DNA from: Echinococcus granulosus
Taxonomy: Eukaryota; Platyhelminthes; Cestoda; Cyclophyllidea; Taeniidae
Length of the DNA: 64,000 nucleotides
Direction of reading: 5' to 3'
NCBI RefSeq assembly: GCF_000524195.1
Contig: NW_020170399.1
Location: forward strand, 526,353 to 590,352
Both the position numbers and the translations under genes were made by a program. The notes beneath the pieces were generated by a model, which was not told the DNA's origin, made no database searches, and was given only the letters and a program-made list of their open reading frames with translations. How positions within the stretch are numbered: the stretch's first letter is position 1; each line of letters opens with the position of its first letter. This document shows, piece after piece, positions 39,201 to 51,305 of the stretch.

Positions 39201-42200
39201 GTCGAACAAGAGTAGGCTGCAATCAAATTTTGGCGGTGAGACGGAAGTCAGCGTTGAACAACATTATTGCAAAAAAAAATACGGAAACGCACTGTTTTGA
39301 GGGAAGAAGACAAATCGAGAAGCCGAAAGAGGTCCATAAACTCCGTCAAGTCGACAGAACCTCCCTCGTATTGCGTCATCAGTTTCTGTATAACAGACAA
39401 TAGCCAAGAGCATAAGATGCATATAAGCTAAAGAGAGTATGAATAGCGTACCATGGCTAAAACAATCTAATATCGGTGGCTTTCAACCCGATTTATACTA
39501 CCGGTTATGTACTGTTATTACTGTTTCCCCAGATTCCTGAAATCCCCATCATCCCTCAGGAATGCGCAATGACTCCCTTCGAATAAGAATTGTTTTTTTA
39601 TTATTATGTTTACCTGGAAGGTAATGATGCGAGAACAGGAAAGCTGGATTATAATTAAGATGAGGCTGAATCAAAAACTCATTATCAGGCATGAATTCCG
39701 TACGTGAAGGTTAGTCTTGCTGCATTCAGTCTAATGCTTGCCTACAACGAAATCGCAATCGCCTTCAGCAGCTCATTCAAGTCGACCCTTTTCCATCGCT
39801 TGTAAAGCTCAAATCGTAGAGTGAGATTTGCGACTCTTTTCCTACAACTTTGAAGAAACACTTTACTTTTCAACTAGTCAAGCGAGTTTATGTGGGTTCC
39901 TATAAACTCAACGTAGATTGCTTCTGGCACGTCCCCGAGTTTTAGCCCCAGATATCTGGAGCGGTCGCTGTCCCCCGACTTGGTAATGCGTTTTCAAGTA
40001 ATACGTGGCAGCTTCGCCACAAAGTAGTCGAGGAAATTCAGAGTTAAAAGTTATTGTAAAAGCTACCTTTAAGCGGGCAGTAAAGATTTAAAAAATCATA
40101 CCATTTAAAGAAAGTGCCACCATTAGCTTGATGTGAGAAAGCATCAAGTTGTAATAGATATTATACTAACTGAAATTTAGCTTACAGTGGAAATCGCAGA
40201 CTTCTTCCAACCAGGCAAAGACGTTTCCTCCAAAAGTTGTAACACTTTGTCTGTCTGAACAACGGGGACACTAGACACCGTTTAAAAACTTAAATTTCAA
40301 TGCAGTGGAGGACATCTTAGCGTCTGGATCCAACAACTTCGTTTGGGTACGAAGCGATAACGCAAGACCTTCGCCCTCGGACCACTGCACTTGTTTTAGA
40401 ACGACACGAAAGCAGGGCAAAGGTATGATTAGATTTTCTATACTTCATGTAATAAATCACAATATTAAGGCATATTTCTGGATGCATATTATGCATTCCT
40501 ACATAGAATTCTGCCTTTTTTACCAAAAGGTTAGCTGAAACAATGAAAAGAACTTGGAGGCTAAAATCAAGGCTACAAAGCTACCAAAAGAATCCCAAAA
40601 TGGCCGCTGATAGCTAAGGTCTTCGAAAAGCAGACATTTGGAAATTGTAATTGATAAGTTTCAAATTAAACAGGCAGAAAGCAAAGTTTGGAGAAGAGTG
40701 ATTCAAATGCCCACTAATATCCGTTGGTGCATAAATTTTGATGGACTTCCGAAGAAAAACACCGATCCAAGTTGAAGACAATATCAAGTGAATTGAGACT
40801 CACGGATCCTGCGATTTGAGAACTTCAAATGCAGCACGAACGGCAACACGTCGCCTAAAAATGCGTTTGTGAACGGAGGACTAAAAGGAGGAAGGATGCA
40901 ATAGATCAAACTCGTTGAAATTTGTACGTGTTTTCAGTAATGGCCAATGGACACCCGAAACGCACAAAAAGATAACCGCGGAACTGATTATACATGATGG
41001 CCGTGAAGATGTTCATGAAAATGTACGTCCCCACAGCGAGAAAAGCGATGTCAAAGAAGGCGGCTGCACGATTTTCGCTATAGTTCGGGAGGATGACTGA
41101 AAGCATTAGGTAAGAAAAAAGCATTTGAAGTGGGAAACTGGAACGTAAGAACCTTCGGCAATCCAAAAGCAAAGCGTGGATAAAAATCCATCATACGACG
41201 GGTGCATTGCTGATATTTTGCCGCATCGGTTTCCCAAATGTACTTTTGGTATTAAGTAGAAGGGCAAAAATAATATTATACGATCAAAGTAGCCAGTTTC
41301 ACAATTGTTTTCGGAACTCAATTGGACAGTTTAATGATTCGTAATGTAACTGCGTGGAAAACGGATGGTAATTAAGGTAATATTAAACGGACAGTCAATC
41401 AATCTGCATTTAATGAGCAGAAAAAGGTAGCATGTAGAAGCTGGGCCAAAGAGGATAACAGCAGAAAACATTGGGACTTAGATTTTCCCCAAACAGCGAA
41501 AAAGAGAGCAGCTCCGAGGCTTCAATAAAGCACTACAGTGGTTATTATGAAATAAATCGTCTTAAGAGATTCATCGAAGTATGTTCGAGTAGGCAAACCA
41601 AAGATGGGCTTGAGAGAAATAACCTTTGAAACGAGAATGAAATGAGTTCAAAAGCACAAGCAAAGAGTGGGCAATTTGAAATGAAAAACATCCCTCAAGA
41701 GGTCATTGAGGAAAGGCAATGGAGGAGTGGAGTTAGCTATTCAAAATGAAGACTGTGCTTATGATAGGAATACTTCTAGTTGACACAGTTGGACCCATTG
41801 CATGGTATGGTCCAAACACGCCGTCGTGCTTCAAAAGACGCCATTCATTGAAAAATTTAATTAAAGTATGGGTATTGACTTCAAAAATATTTTTTTTCTT
41901 TAAAAAAAAACACGGGCGCAAAGGTAACTCACCGTCTGGATGATTGGCTGTGGTGAGGAGAACGATAAGATTGTAAAATGTTTCATAAAGCCAGCCCAAA
42001 CCACCTCGATCGGATTTGTAAAATTGACCTGTTGCCTGCATGGAAACAAGCAGAAGAGCGATGTAATGATTGCTGGAATGTCTTGATCTCATTAAATAAG
42101 CTGTTTTATAATAGACCATAAACCCACTGAAAAGAAACCTTTGTCATTAACATTTTATGAGAGCCAGTGCGACAGATATTTCGTGACAGAGTTAGCATTG

Positions 42201-44367
42201 AGCACGTAAGGTAGAGTAGCTGGCCGCTTGCTGTTTCTTCTTCAACAGACAACGACTATGGGGCAACAAATAAGGTAGTTAGGGATCCTGGGGACCGTGC
42301 CACCGTATGCGTACAAAAGATGAAAGGCCATGCTTGAAATTTTCTCTCTAGCGATGATGGAACATACCCCCACAGTATTTGTGTAAATCAAAGAGTAAAG
42401 TGATGTAACAAAGTAATTCAAACCCAAAAGAATACATTGGGCTTAAAAAATACTTATGACTATTCCGACACCGCTAATGAACTTGGCATTGAACTATATA
42501 CATGTATATAAGGCATAGTGTGTGTAAGAGATAGTAAATTGGTCGCTGCAAAAAATCACTAGGTGTTAGTACCCTCCAAATTTATCATAGAGCAATGACA
42601 CAATTCAAAAAACCCAAAGTGTATTCATCTATCCTACTTTATCAGTTTTGAATGTAATATTTCACTCGTTGAAGTGGTAAAGGCTGGGAACACAAACAAC
42701 GCTCAAAGAAGAGGTTACGGAATAGAAAGTCTACCACCTGAAGATAGTCACCGTTCAAATGAGTCAAAAAATGAGCATAAAGTTGTATAGTACATAGTTC
42801 AAATAAATAACGGGTAGAAATTAAGAGGAAACGCACAGAGTAATGAGATTTCTGACGCAGAGGTCCAGAAAAGAGGCACATGGCAACCACCGTGGCACTG
42901 AGAATCCACAGCATCAAGAGGAGCACGAAACTAAAAAAAATAAAATTTAGAGCCAAGTCGAAACAAAGGAAAATGAGGGATCAAAATAGATCGTTATATA
43001 GGTATGTTTGTCTTCACTATGACGTAAAACATACCCCAACAGTTCAGGTAATGTATTCCACAAGCACTTAATGGTCTTCTTTAGCATCTGACTGCCAGAG
43101 ATTAAGAAATATGGCCGGAAAAATCGCCGAACACGGTAAAACTAAAGCAACAAATTTAAGGTAAGTACGCGAAGTTAAATAGCTACATTACCTATTTGAC
43201 AATTCGACTGAATAACTTTCAAAACAAAGTATCCAGAACAGGTAGTAGGAACTATGAACAATTACAAGTGTTAAATCGACTGTTTAAGAAGCGAATTTTC
43301 AAATTCCAAATCAAGGGCTCCAGTGCAACTTAGGGCTTAGCGAAAAAACCAATAGAGCTACACCAGGACAATCTAAATGGAACGGACAATAGTTACCATT
43401 TTAACATAATTAAGCAATTACACACTTAAAACGAGAGCTTTGATGTGGAATGCAAAACAAAAAACAATTTTTGCATCAGCTACTCATTGCTAGATAATGC
43501 CAAAATAAAAGTATGCTCTACAAGTGTACTACTAAATTCGCGGCCATATAAATGGTCATAAATACAAAGGAATACCAAACCTCAGAGCATCCTGTGGAAA
43601 TTGATGTAAGCAGATCAAAGAAGGAGATTGCGAGCACCACAAACTGACCGACAAGCCACTTATTCCGCAAAAACTCTTCTCTCCAGAACAAGTAAGCCTT
43701 TGCGCAAAATTGCAGAAGGAATGTCAAAAACGGTTGGAGAATGACACGGGCTTGATTCAGTGTGGAAAAAATCTCTTAAAGATAGAACTAAAAGCAGGAT
43801 TCCAAAGTCCCAAAAGCTTGCAAACATATTACAATAAGGTGACATTTAAGTTACAGAAATTGGGTTTCAGCTTAAGTTACAAGTAGGAAATTATACCAAT
43901 GCATCAAACATAGTTGAATCACTCTCAACAATAGCATTTAGAGAATATCAGCGAATACTGACTACCAAGAAGTCAATGAGAAGATATCACGTCAAATAAG
44001 AACTAGGATTAGAATAACTTACCAATAAGACGCCTCGGACCAAAAATACCGACAAGCATATTGTTTCAATGCCTTCTAAAACACCACATGGAACAACAGG
44101 GCGTACAACAGAATTTCCCAAGTAAGATGAACGTGTAAGAGATGAAGGCCATTCAAAGAATGGTAAAATGAAGAGTATGACCAGGCAAACATTTGATATG
44201 AATGAAAACGACTTAGAATAGTAGACACGATAGACTTTAATGCGTCGACGATCAAGACCGTGCAATATTGACCGATACTAAAGGTGCTCATCAAACAAAG
44301 CAGTTCTTACCTGAATAGCACTTTCAATCAAAACAGAAGCTTTAACAACGGATTCATCAGGAGTCAT
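33207..44367 (-). CDS. TPCN2: two-pore cation channel, TPC2-like, complete
   Basis: Eighteen exons, all phase-consistent: 44311-44367, 44023-44277, 43581-43697, 43035-43141, 42837-42930, 41933-42035, 40966-41096, 40804-40880, 39746-39841, 39614-39665, 38232-38282, 37497-37625, 37383-37426, 36261-36500, 35351-35423, 35195-35277, 34663-34744 and 33207-33581; 721 residues (human TPC2 about 752). It holds two six-helix channel repeats. Landmarks: SAIQ-YRSI and VYYSKS before IS1; RRFFRPYFL (IS4); LKKTIKC (IS4-S5 linker); LLTTANHPD (filter I); NQFRGYL (IS6); WSLMVLNNWHV (filter II); a C-terminal FEEPTNEELVRHLQRH like human TPC2. TPC2 is an endolysosomal Na+/Ca2+ channel opened by PI(3,5)P2 and, through accessory proteins, NAADP. 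Two N-glycosylation sequons (NGST, NET) lie in the luminal loop before filter II, as in the human protein. A Ser/Ala-rich C-terminal stretch is lineage-specific. TPC2 rather than TPC1 is favoured by the YRSI motif and the C-terminus. Confidence 0.95.
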
Positions 44368-44667
44368 CTCATGGGTCGGCAGTAAAAGGCTGACATATCA
44401 GTCTTTTACAAGGAAATTCAAATACTCTCCTGAAATTCTGAGTATTTAAAAAATTAACAGTTGTAAAAATACTAGCTTTCTGTGCATCCGAGGGTATTTG
44501 ACTCAAAACAAATTTTAAAATTTTGCCTGTGCAGCATAAATTGTGCATTTATCGAAAACGCAAGTTTTTAAATAAATTCACTTCATCCACGCACACCTGA
44601 GACAAACGCACATTAGCACATGCATTAAACTGCATTCATTGACTTAATGCTAAAGGCATCACCCGTC
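44368..44667. other. short spacer, co-oriented gene pair
   Basis: Exactly 300 bp separates the stop of the putative secreted protein gene from the TPC2 start codon on the same strand. No promoter motif is recognised. A short pyrimidine-containing stretch ending in AG lies just before the TPC2 ATG and could be a trans-splice acceptor, which is inference. Confidence 0.4.
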
Positions 44668-45171
44668 CTAAATTTGCAAAAGAAGTTGTTCCAAGTGTTC
44701 GAAGACACCCTCGTACAACACCCCCACCTGCCCATCGGCAGTGCACGCCGAAACCACCCACGCTTCTAAATACCAACCTAGTGAAAATCTAGAACAAGCA
44801 AGCTGCGGCAGTAACCGATTCCAAACAACCAAATGACGGAATTCCAAACCCTGTATACACGATTTAATGATAATAGCCAAATATGTACAGTTCACGTCTC
44901 AAGGAGGTAACTTTTGTTGACAGTGAATACCTCCACCAGTGGCTCTGATTAACTCCGACTTAAAAGCTGACGCTGACCACAGAACACCCCCAGGAAGTGC
45001 GACCAAATCCTGTACCTGGGGGAATTTCAATGGCTCTGTGTTTTCCAATCCTTCCGTTGCGGTCCTTGAAGTGTTAGCTGATGCAGCGTCGCCGTTCTCC
45101 ACCGGCGACGAATTGACTATCAATACTGAGAACACCGCAAGAAACCACCTTAAACAGCCCCAAAACATCAT
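44668..45171 (-). CDS. putative small secreted protein
   Basis: Two exons: 44931-45171 and 44668-44897, joined in phase 1 across a 33-nt intron (44898-44930; GTATTC...CTTGAG). The 156-residue product starts MMFWGCLRWFLAVFSVLIVN, a good signal peptide, followed by an acidic Ser/Thr-rich stretch with an NTS sequon and then a more conserved-looking region with an NCT sequon and three further cysteines. I recognise no family. The second exon could instead be joined to the open exon 45224-45420, whose phase also fits, so the 5' end is uncertain. It is the nearest upstream neighbour of TPC2. Confidence 0.45.
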
Positions 45172-45222
45172 TTGGGGGCAGAAATGTATGCGTATTCCAC
45201 TAAGAAATTATGCAAGTGGTAC

Positions 45223-45420
45223 CTGAGTAGAGCGATGTGTCACGCGGCAGGGGACGCTTTCTGCCGCTGGCGTTCCTCTGTCTGTTAGTGTTTGAGCGCA
45301 TCCGCTGATGTGTTCGAACGGTGGCGACAGCATTGAATTGACGCACAGCAGATGATGGACGGAAGTTGCCATCCTCGTTGGGATGATAAAGTCCGAAGAT
45401 GAGTGACACATCATGCTTAA
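45223..45420 (-). CDS. candidate coding exon, basic C-terminal half
   Basis: Bounded by an acceptor (GCTTAATTAAG) near 45420 and the donor CTCAG|GTACCA at 45222. Two frames stay open. One gives a peptide with SLIFGLYHPNEDGNF and a basic tail RQRNASGRKRPLPRD, ending in phase 1, compatible with the exon at 44897. The other starts at an internal ATG and ends in phase 0. It may be an alternative first exon of the small secreted-protein gene or belong to a different transcript. Confidence 0.3.
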
Positions 45421-45967
45421 TTAAGCAAAAATTCAAAAAATCTACAGTAAAACAAAACATATCGCTTTCGAGACCAAGTAATCTCAAAAGAACGTCCCTC
45501 CAACACGTGTATGAAAGGTAGGAATTAAAAACAGGGAAATGGCAACGTTTTGAATATCTCCAACAATATTGCACGCAAAACTAGCCAGTTTGAAATCACA
45601 GGAAAATCGTTAATTTTGTTGCAAATTAATAAAATTGGGGATTGCTATCCTTTCGAACTGATCTAATGTAAAATAGACCGTTCATTTCATAAGTGAGAAA
45701 AAATGCACATCATTTTACTCTATAACTAGAAAAGGTACCCCGCCAATTTATGAAGCGGCGTTGGAAATGAGGTAATAGAAACTATCTCAATCAACAATTC
45801 AACGAGTTTGCGTCCCAAAAACAAAAATAAAACAAGCTTACACTTTTGACAAGTGTCCCACTGTTCAAACTTTCTTAAATAAGGCAATATTTTAAAATCA
45901 CTATTCTATTCAACTTCGCTCACATTTCATCTGTAAAGTGAGCAGAAATTCCATCAAACTCGATAAC

Positions 45968-46688
45968 TTATGTGCTACCTAGATCATCTTTTAGCCGAAC
46001 AATACGGAACTCTTCCAACATGCGTAGGACGGACAGCTCTCGATAAGACAAATTGAAAGCTACCTCAATCAATGTTTCACCAGCTTTTCGTCCCAGCCTC
46101 TGAAGAGTCTCGGGGCTAGAGAGCTGATCAGCGTGTGCCTGCACAACATGCTTCCAGGCCAGAGTAGAGGAGTTGAAGCCGCAGACACTGGAATCGGCGG
46201 ATCTTCGCGAAGCGATGGGCGAATCGATGATAAGGGAGGCAGGGGCAGCAGGGGCGGTATTGACAGGTGGGATGGATGAGGGATCAGAAGAATGGCCAGG
46301 TGAAGGCGAGCACCAAGGACACACGTAGAGCGGTAGCCCTGGGTGATAGGCGGAGTCAAGGACATGCCGACGCAGCGCCGAGAGCTCCACGAAGGTATGA
46401 GGACAGTGTGGACACCGATAAGGCCGTGTATCCAGATGGAGGCGCGAGTGGCGACGCAAATTCGTCGAAGTAGTCGCCCGGTAGTCGCAAAACTCACAGG
46501 CGTACACATAGCCTGACGAATATCAAGACTATTGAGTCCACTTCAGTTCAGACATGCGTGAGCGTGTACCAGTACTTACCCAGACCGTGAGTGGCTCTAT
46601 GTTGAGCTAGCTGTGAACTGGTTTTACCACGATAACTGCAGCCGGGGAAGGAACAAACAAAGGGTCGATTGGTGAGGTGCAAACTCAT
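45968..46688 (-). CDS. C2H2 zinc-finger protein
   Basis: Two exons, 46580-46688 and 45968-46512, phase 1 at the junction. ATG 46688 begins MSLHLTNRPF; earlier exons cannot be excluded. Three clear C2H2 fingers: FVCSFPGCSYRGKTSSQLAQ...H, YACEFCDYRATTSTNLRRH and YRCPHCPHTFVELSALRRH, with a fourth, split CPWC...HVVQAH finger interrupted by a Pro/Ser/Ala-rich insert. A leucine-rich C-terminal tail of about 45 residues ends at 45968. The fingers are spaced as in DNA-binding transcription factors; the family member is not recognised. The gene sits upstream of the small secreted-protein gene on the same strand. Confidence 0.8.
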
Positions 46689-49600
46689 AGGCCAGGTTCT
46701 GTGAGGGTTTGATAAGAGGACGCGATTAAAATCTACCGGATAATGAAAATAAGTAAGCAGAACAGAATAAATTACCTCTCACAGGACACAAAAGTGGATG
46801 TCAGGCCAGCGAACTTCAAGCGATTACCAAGCTAAGCTGCGGAGGCAAAGTGACGGATATAAAATGGTAACATAGAAACAACAGGACCGGTCAGTGCTGA
46901 TTTGGAAAATCCTCTACCTGTGGGAAAAAAGCAGTGAGTAAAAAGATTTCGACCATCAAAAAATTATCGAAGCACGCATTCCGACCTACAACCATATAAA
47001 CTATATGAACAGATGGAATGAACAGATAAGTCCATAAAGTACCCATATAAAAGTGCATGAAAAAAAATCAGGGAGAAGTTTTTTATTCGTGAAACACAAG
47101 GCCCAACTTTCGAGGTAAAAGACAAAAGTTTACTAGATTACATTATTACCATGGTTCAGAACAGCAAAACTAGAATCAATATCACATATGATAGAGTAAA
47201 AGGTACAAAACAACACAGGAGCTAAGCAGGAACTACAAAATAATAAAATAAACCAAAATAAGTCCAATTGACCCGTGGTTTTAAAAGCACATCAAGAAGA
47301 CTAACTCTAAAATGTTATTTAGGAACACTATAAGGGGGATGGAGTCATAAATAAGGAAATTAGGCGTAAATAAAGCGACGAATGAACTTAGTAACTCGCC
47401 AAAACGAGTGGGCTTTTGGGCTACGGTGGACATCCAGGACATATTAACTTAGGCTAATAGGAAAAATATGCCAAGGCAATATTTGTGGGATACATTGCCT
47501 GAATTCCGCTTAAATGGATTCCACCATAAGTTTTACGAAGATTTTGGAGACTACACTATACTCTAACAGTTAACAAGAAGCAGGAACCAAGTAGCAATGT
47601 CCTTAATGGTCTTTTTTGAGTATTTTAAGGCAAGCAATATCTTGCCCTAAAAACATGAATTAATAGCTTCAAAAGTCAAAAACATTTAAATGCCTGTTTC
47701 ATTTATTATGTATTTTATCTTTATTATTATTTTTGATTATTTCTCACTAATGCAAGGCACGTTCCTTGTTTGAGTGCATTAATTGGCATCCAGTGCAGTT
47801 GTAGACTATTTGTGTTTGAATTTCCGGGCTCTTTATTAAGCGAGCCGCCGCGTTTGTTGCCTGACGGAGGTGGGCTCTGTCCTTCTGCAGGCGTTCTGCT
47901 TTGCTTCCCTCTCCGTTTAGTCCCCATTCCTTAGCTTTATCTGCTTATGAACTTCGTGAGCACGCTTCGAACCTCCCTACGTTCCAGGGGGATGTGAGTT
48001 TATACAGCCTATGAATCACAGCCCTGCTTGGAACCAAAGGAGCTTCCTAAACGCCTTTGGCTTATTTTCCATTTCTTCAAATATTTACCTGCTTGTAACG
48101 CTTCTGCACTTTAGGTTTCCCTTAGATTCTTATTTCATCTCTGTGATTTGATACCGTTTCTTGAGAGTTGAACCGACTTGTTCGCTATTTGTAATACAGT
48201 CAGTGATCAGTACTGTGATTTTCTAGTTTGAATGATGTACTTACCTTTTTTTGTGTCTTATTCCACCTCAATGATGTGTTCAAAATGTGTGGGAAGCTTG
48301 TCGATGGGCGGAACATACTGGTACTAAGTCGGCACCCGCATAACTAGATATACGGTTCTAACAAATCACTCACGTTTGGGCATCGCCTCTGATGCTTCTT
48401 GCGGTTGCATGTGCTCCAGTTATTTGCAATTTTGACACAATGATAATTGGTTTTCGCCTGTCGAGGCGGCGTTTTGAAGGCTATCCCTAAAAACTATCAT
48501 GGGGATTCATCGCATGCGCAGAAAGCTCTATTCCTCAATCACTGTTCGTAAGAATAGTTGCCTCACAAACTAAGCCAGTTGCTAAACCACTGGACTTGGC
48601 ATAGCTTCGTTCAGTCGCTTTCGTCATTCATTCCTACTTGCCACTTTTGCTCCCAAGGGGCTAGTCTCCGCTTCCTTGAATGTAGTGGGGGCACATTTCT
48701 TTACAATCCAAACGCGTACTCTCATTTCTCCACATATTCAACCATCCACGGTGGATGTCCTCACTCCATGCTGCTTAGGCTTAGTAACCAGTTGGTAAAA
48801 TCGAGTTTGCCTACTTCTCCTAACAAGGTAGGTTCGAAGTCCTACCGCATAAGTTGGGGAGGGCATGAACAAACGAAGGGATTGCTAGATTTAACAGAAG
48901 TGGGGTGGAGAGAACGCCAATGGCACAGACGGTGGTGGGAACCTCGAAGCTGGGCGAATCGATCGAATGCCGTCCCATTCTATGTCCACTCAAGACAAAA
49001 AACCTGCAACATTGACTAATCCCTTGTTTTTTATCGTATCGATGCTCCATATGGAAGAAGCTCCTCCCCCTCCGCTTTTTTACTTTCACCGCCACTAAAT
49101 CACATACATGTACAAACTTCGCAATCAGTGAGGCTTACTGCGTTTAGACCAAAGGGCTTGGAAGTAGAGTTTGATAAAAACAACGACCACCCTACAAAAG
49201 AGGTAGCACCATTAACTAAAGCACACACCACGACCTCATTCACCTAGCCGAGCAGATTAGCACGGCGCAAGTTCACCAGAATTCGCAGCATGTGCTACTG
49301 GCCTTCTAACAACAACTTTCGTATAGACCTCGAACTCCGGTTTAGGACTATATAGGCCAACTATCTCGAAAGCACTTGTTTCCCGCTGTGGGTCTAAACC
49401 TTGAAGTTAGTTTAGTTACAAAGACCATGACTGTGTCATTGAGGTCGTGGCACAGGCGTGCCGGCTGTTCAGAGGCTGGGTGGAGGGGGACGACTGTGAG
49501 GTAATGCCTCGCGGTGTGAGACCACAAACGTTTTAGGACGAAGTCACAGTGTTTACGCGATAAGTGTACAAAAGGTGTGATCATATTTCTATTCGTAGGT

Positions 49601-51305
49601 TCATTCCGCAAACGAATACACCAGCTCCTGCGGTAGTAACAACCCCAGTAATTAGCCATTTCCAGTGAAGCTAGAAAATGCATCCACATCTCTTCCAAAG
49701 AGAATTAATACTACAAAGAAGACCGAAATTCCCTCATTCAATTTTGATGCATTTAAGTCAAGTCAACTACTACACGAATGAGGTTCACAAAGTGGTATGG
49801 TAAACCTAAGGACGCCAGACGGTCGGTCGGTGAGCTAGAGAGGAGACCATAAACACTATCACCTGTCCGTTGTGTTTACCATAATATGATCAAGTAGAGG
49901 CAGTAAGTGGCAGAAATTATAAACAGGGTCCACATAATAGGCAAACTACTCAAAGTTCCAGGCTCTCTCACACAGTCTCTCCTCCATAAATGCAGGGGTT
50001 TTTTAATATGAAAGGAAAACAAGGGCTGCAAAAATAGGGCAAAAAATATGAGGAGTCAGAGAGGTGTTGAAAGGCACTCAAAAGATTGTTCTAAACGAGT
50101 GGGGGAGGACACTCCTCATCACTGAAGTTTTCATCAATAATTGCCTCCACATCAGTATCAGTGGCGCCATCGTAAGGACGGCAGTGTTCTGTCGTGGAAA
50201 CGCCGCCGAACTCGTTGCTTTTGAAGGGCATTGCACGTCGTTTTACCGCGCGGGAATCGAATTCAGTAGTCCCATTGACGCCTTGAAAACGACATATTGA
50301 AGAAAGGAGTTCTATGTTGTCTAGACAAAAAAGAATGGGTGATCAGAAGTAAGGTTTGAAAAGGGTCACCCGTAATGGGTGGTGTTCTGAAAGGAGTAAC
50401 GCATGAGAGAGGATAAAATTTTAAGGTAGTTTTTAAGGAACATTTGAATTGGAAATAAATTACGTTTCTGTCTTCAGCATGAAATTTTGGGGGTACACTA
50501 TTCTGTCCTTCGTGAATTTCACGTAAACATTTTCTCCTTACATGTTAACATTGCCTGTACAGGTTATCACATCACAAAGTTTGAGCAGCTCAAAATAGTC
50601 TTATGGACCTTATAATCTCGCAAATATACGAAGCTCCGTTTTATCCTGTTTTATCTACGACGTCCGGGACTTCCATTAACTAGTTCGTAAATGTAACTCA
50701 TGATGGTTTTTTGACCAGATTGCTAACACCCACTGCTTTCTATACACAACGAAAGCAGATGGGATCCAGCGTTTCATCTCTCATGGAAGTGTTCTAACCT
50801 TACACGAAAGCATCAAAGGAATCTAAGAGTTCCTATTAAAAAGCTGTTCTACAGAAAAAGTGTGTTAAATCAAACGCAGACGGTGAGAATCGGAGGCAAT
50901 TTTCTTCACAACGCACGAGACCAACATTTCCTGCAACCACGCGACTCGGAATTATTTTGATAAAGTAAGTCAGCAAGACCCGAAAGATGTCCACCTATGG
51001 TGTAAGAAATTATTTCAGCCATCTACGTATTCAACAGCTAGGACACAAAAGATGTAATACTACAGGTTTTTGATTAAAAATACACGTCGGTACTACGTTA
51101 ACATTATGCCATACATAGGTATTGTTTTCCGGATCTATGTCCAGGTAACGATTAATCGTCGTAACTACCACTAGATTTACTCATAAAAAACTTTTACTGG
51201 CTTGCTAGCAAAGGGCAGCTACTAATGAAGGAAGCCTCCATTTTTAATAAATCAGATGGCTAACAACAAAGCCGATAGCCTGACTTAAAATTGTTAAAAT
51301 TGTTC
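46689..51305. other. gene-poor 4.6-kb region
   Basis: Between the zinc-finger gene and RAD17. A lysine/arginine-rich 66-codon frame (47727-47927, minus) and a 153-codon frame (48558-49019, plus) are open but have no domain or splice support; the second covers a tRNA-like relic. The stretch near 49400-49700 is GC-richer than its surroundings and may be an old repeat. Possible undetected 5' exons of the zinc-finger gene would lie here. Confidence 0.55.
48781..48846 (+). repeat. tRNA-derived SINE-like relic
   Basis: An A-box-like segment (TTAGTAACCAGTTGGTAAAA, 48781-48800) is followed about 30 bases later by a B-box-like GGTTCGAAGTCC (48830-48841). The B box sits in a T-arm-like hairpin: GTAGG and CCTAC pair as the stem around a loop of eight rather than seven bases. 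Spacing fits an RNA polymerase III internal promoter. No full cloverleaf forms by eye, so it is more likely a tRNA-derived repeat than a working tRNA gene. Confidence 0.4.

Noticed and set aside
47727..47927. 66-codon basic frame on the minus strand
   Set aside because: Composition is suggestive but there is no family match, splice site or neighbour linking it to a gene.
48558..49019. 153-codon plus-strand frame
   Set aside because: It runs through a tRNA-like relic; the Trp/His/Ser-rich peptide looks like translated repeat sequence.
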